DNA from: Candidatus Pacearchaeota archaeon
GTDB lineage: Archaea; Nanoarchaeota; Nanoarchaeia; Pacearchaeales; GW2011-AR1
Assembly (NCBI GenBank): GCA_002686195.1
Contig: NZAS01000224.1
Location: 1-6,788 of the forward strand
Length of the DNA stretch: 6,788 bases
Direction of reading: 5' to 3'
Position numbers and translations under genes: made by a program. Under the pieces are notes generated by a model, which ran no database searches, was not told the DNA's origin, and saw only the letters and a program-made list of their open reading frames with translations. The stretch's first letter is position 1. Each line of letters begins with the position of its first letter. Below are positions 5,797 to 6,788 of the stretch, one piece after another.

Positions 5797-6788
5797 TACG
5801 AAGTTCTCCTAATCTTTAATGCGAGATTACAATTTGTTAAGGTAGTAACATCATCAATTTCAAATTCAATTATATCTCCTGCATCAAATGTTGTCTTTGT
5901 CCAGGCAGTAATAGAAGTGTCTTGTCCTTTATATGCCTCATCAATTTGGGGAAATCCAGAACCACCTACACTTGCAGTAGTAGGCCAATTTGCATAGGTA
6001 CACCAATTTATACCCCATTCAATGCTACCACTATCCGTTGAAGTTACCGTCCACTCAGTAACTTCACAATCATATGGAAGAACTCTGTGTCCTTTTGTCC
6101 CTGTTGTTAAAACAGAACTTCCGTTGTCTACATGTACTCCTATGATTTCATATGTGTCCTGTGTGTGTGAAGTCCCTTGAGTTGTACCATCTGGGAATTG
6201 TATGTGGTTTCCTGAACCAGTTATACCAACCACACCACCAAATGTTGCACCACCACCCATAGACATTCCTGCAACACTATGAATCAAAGTGACATTAGAA
6301 TCCCCTAATACAATTTCATTGGACACTGTTGCACTTGAAGGTTGTGCATTGTATCCAATGAATGTGTTGTTAGAACCTGTTGTGCCAATTAATCCTGACT
6401 TATATCCTAATGCACTGTTTCTATAACCATCTGTGTTGTTATGGAGTGCCTTATATCCACATGCTACATTACTATAACCAGTTGTGTTGGTACGGAGTGC
6501 CTTATATCCAGTTGCTACATTGCTATGACCAGTTGTGTTGTTCCACATTGCCTCATATCCAGTTGCTACATTAATATAACCAGTTGTGTTGATATAGAGT
6601 GCCGCATGTCCAGATGCTACATTGCGATTACCCTCTGTGTTGTTATAGAGTGCCTTATATCCAGATGCTACATTATTATCACCCTCTGTGTTGCTATAGA
6701 GTGCCGCATATCCAGATGCTACATTGTAATTACCCTCTGTGTTGCTACGGAGTGCCTGATATCCAGATGCTACATTGTAATCACCCTC
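5796..6788 (-). CDS. Tail fibre/adhesin, C-terminal 330 residues (N-terminus beyond right edge)
   Basis: The frame is open from base 6788 to the TAA at 5798-5796. The internal ATG at 6548 is not the start: it is residue 13 of a repeat, and the same repeat continues upstream in frame to the edge. Residues 1-136 are eight 17-residue repeats of the form (E/T)GxxNVA(S/T)GYxALxxNT, a motif like the YadA-head or Hep/Hag left-handed beta-roll repeats of trimeric adhesins and phage fibres. Residues 137-174 are degenerate repeats (NNTFIGYNA, then EIVLGDSNVTLIHSVAG). A glycine-rich collar follows with IQFPDGTTQGTS (195-206), a stretch very common in phage fibres. Residues about 212-330 are a beta-rich terminal domain (GTKGHRVLPYDCEVTEWTV ... 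DAGDIIEFEIDDV ... LALKIRRTS), a type seen at the distal tip of many marine and myovirus fibres and the likely receptor-contact part. It probably forms a homotrimer. It lacks an endosialidase-type self-cleaving chaperone. The next gene, the beta-helix protein, is coupled by TAATG. Confidence 0.88.
   Translation of the reverse strand, partial: EGDYNVASGYQALRSNTEGNYNVASGYAALYSNTEGDNNVASGYKALYNNTEGNRNVASGHAALYINTTGYINVATGYEAMWNNTTGHSNVATGYKALRTNTTGYSNVACGYKALHNNTDGYRNSALGYKSGLIGTTGSNNTFIGYNAQPSSATVSNEIVLGDSNVTLIHSVAGMSMGGGATFGGVVGITGSGNHIQFPDGTTQGTSHTQDTYEIIGVHVDNGSSVLTTGTKGHRVLPYDCEVTEWTVTSTDSGSIEWGINWCTYANWPTTASVGGSGFPQIDEAYKGQDTSITAWTKTTFDAGDIIEFEIDDVTTLTNCNLALKIRRTS
5806..5810 (-). promoter_or_regulatory. 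Shine-Dalgarno (AGGAG) of the beta-helix gene, inside the fibre C-terminus
   Basis: AGGAG lies 9 bases before the ATG at 5796 and is formed by the AGG AGA arginine codons near the end of the fibre gene. Together with the TAATG overlap it supports both the chosen start and translational coupling. Confidence 0.6.
6381..6788 (-). repeat. Tandem array of 51-bp (17-codon) repeats in the fibre gene
   Basis: Eight in-register copies are visible: 6788-6738, 6737-6687, 6686-6636, 6635-6585, 6584-6534, 6533-6483, 6482-6432 and a diverged 6431-6381. The array continues past the edge. In the first seven copies codons 2, 5, 6, 7, 9, 12, 16 and 17 (GGT, AAT, GTA, GCA, GGA, GCA, AAC, ACA) are identical base for base. 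Variation sits in codons 1, 3, 4, 8, 10, 11, 13, 14 and 15. Copies 1-4 begin GAG GGT; copies 5-7 begin ACT GGT. A ninth, partial copy (TGSNNTFIGYNA) follows at 6380-6345. Confidence 0.97.

Noticed and set aside
5796..6548. Fibre gene starting at the ATG at 6548 (250 residues)
   Set aside because: That ATG replaces a CTC leucine codon in the middle of a repeat. The frame and the repeats continue upstream to the window edge, so the gene is 5'-truncated by the window rather than starting there.
6380..6574. Plus-strand open frame across the repeat array
   Set aside because: It is the antisense shadow of the repeats; it has no ribosome site and its sequence simply follows the complementary repeat.
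6432..6788. CRISPR array
   Set aside because: The 51-bp units are directly adjacent with no spacers and are translated in frame as a known fibre repeat.

Overview
The window reads as a piece of the late (virion structure) region of an AT-rich, T4-like contractile-tailed phage (class Caudoviricetes). The evidence is three consecutive T4-type baseplate wedge proteins (gp25, gp6 and a gp7 relative), T4-type late promoter motifs (TATAAATA), and fibre and beta-helix genes of a style common in marine T4-like phages such as cyanophages and pelagiphages. The marine assignment and the host are inference from style only. No host gene, tRNA, integrase or lysogeny gene is visible.

Every supported gene lies on the minus strand, so transcription runs from high to low coordinates. 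Coding is almost continuous. The gaps between genes are about 13, 31 and 56 bases, and two gene pairs overlap by one base (TAATG).

Layout in transcription order: (1) 6788-5796, the C-terminal 330 residues of a tail fibre or adhesin. It has an array of 51-bp repeats, a short collar and a C-terminal beta-sandwich-like domain, and its N-terminus is off the right edge. (2) 5796-4654, a 380-residue right-handed parallel beta-helix protein, translationally coupled to the fibre. (3) A 56-base gap with two perfect TATAAATA late-promoter motifs in tandem. (4) 4597-3953, a 214-residue protein with one N-terminal membrane segment and a GAF-like soluble domain. (5) 3921-3535, gp25. (6) 3535-1667, gp6. 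(7) 1653-1, the N-terminal 551 residues of a gp7-like wedge protein that continues past the left edge. This last gene is open to the edge and is easily overlooked because it has no stop in the window.

In T4, gp25, gp6 and gp7 assemble into the six wedges around the baseplate hub. gp25 starts sheath assembly, and gp6 and gp7 form the wedge core that carries fibres. The upstream fibre and beta-helix proteins are the likely host-contact or glycan-contact parts. The membrane protein is the odd one out: a cell-membrane protein encoded between adhesin and baseplate genes, directly behind its own late promoters.

The most interesting signal is the fibre repeat array. Eight of its 17 codons are identical base for base in seven copies, while variation is packed almost wholly into non-synonymous bases of a few codons.
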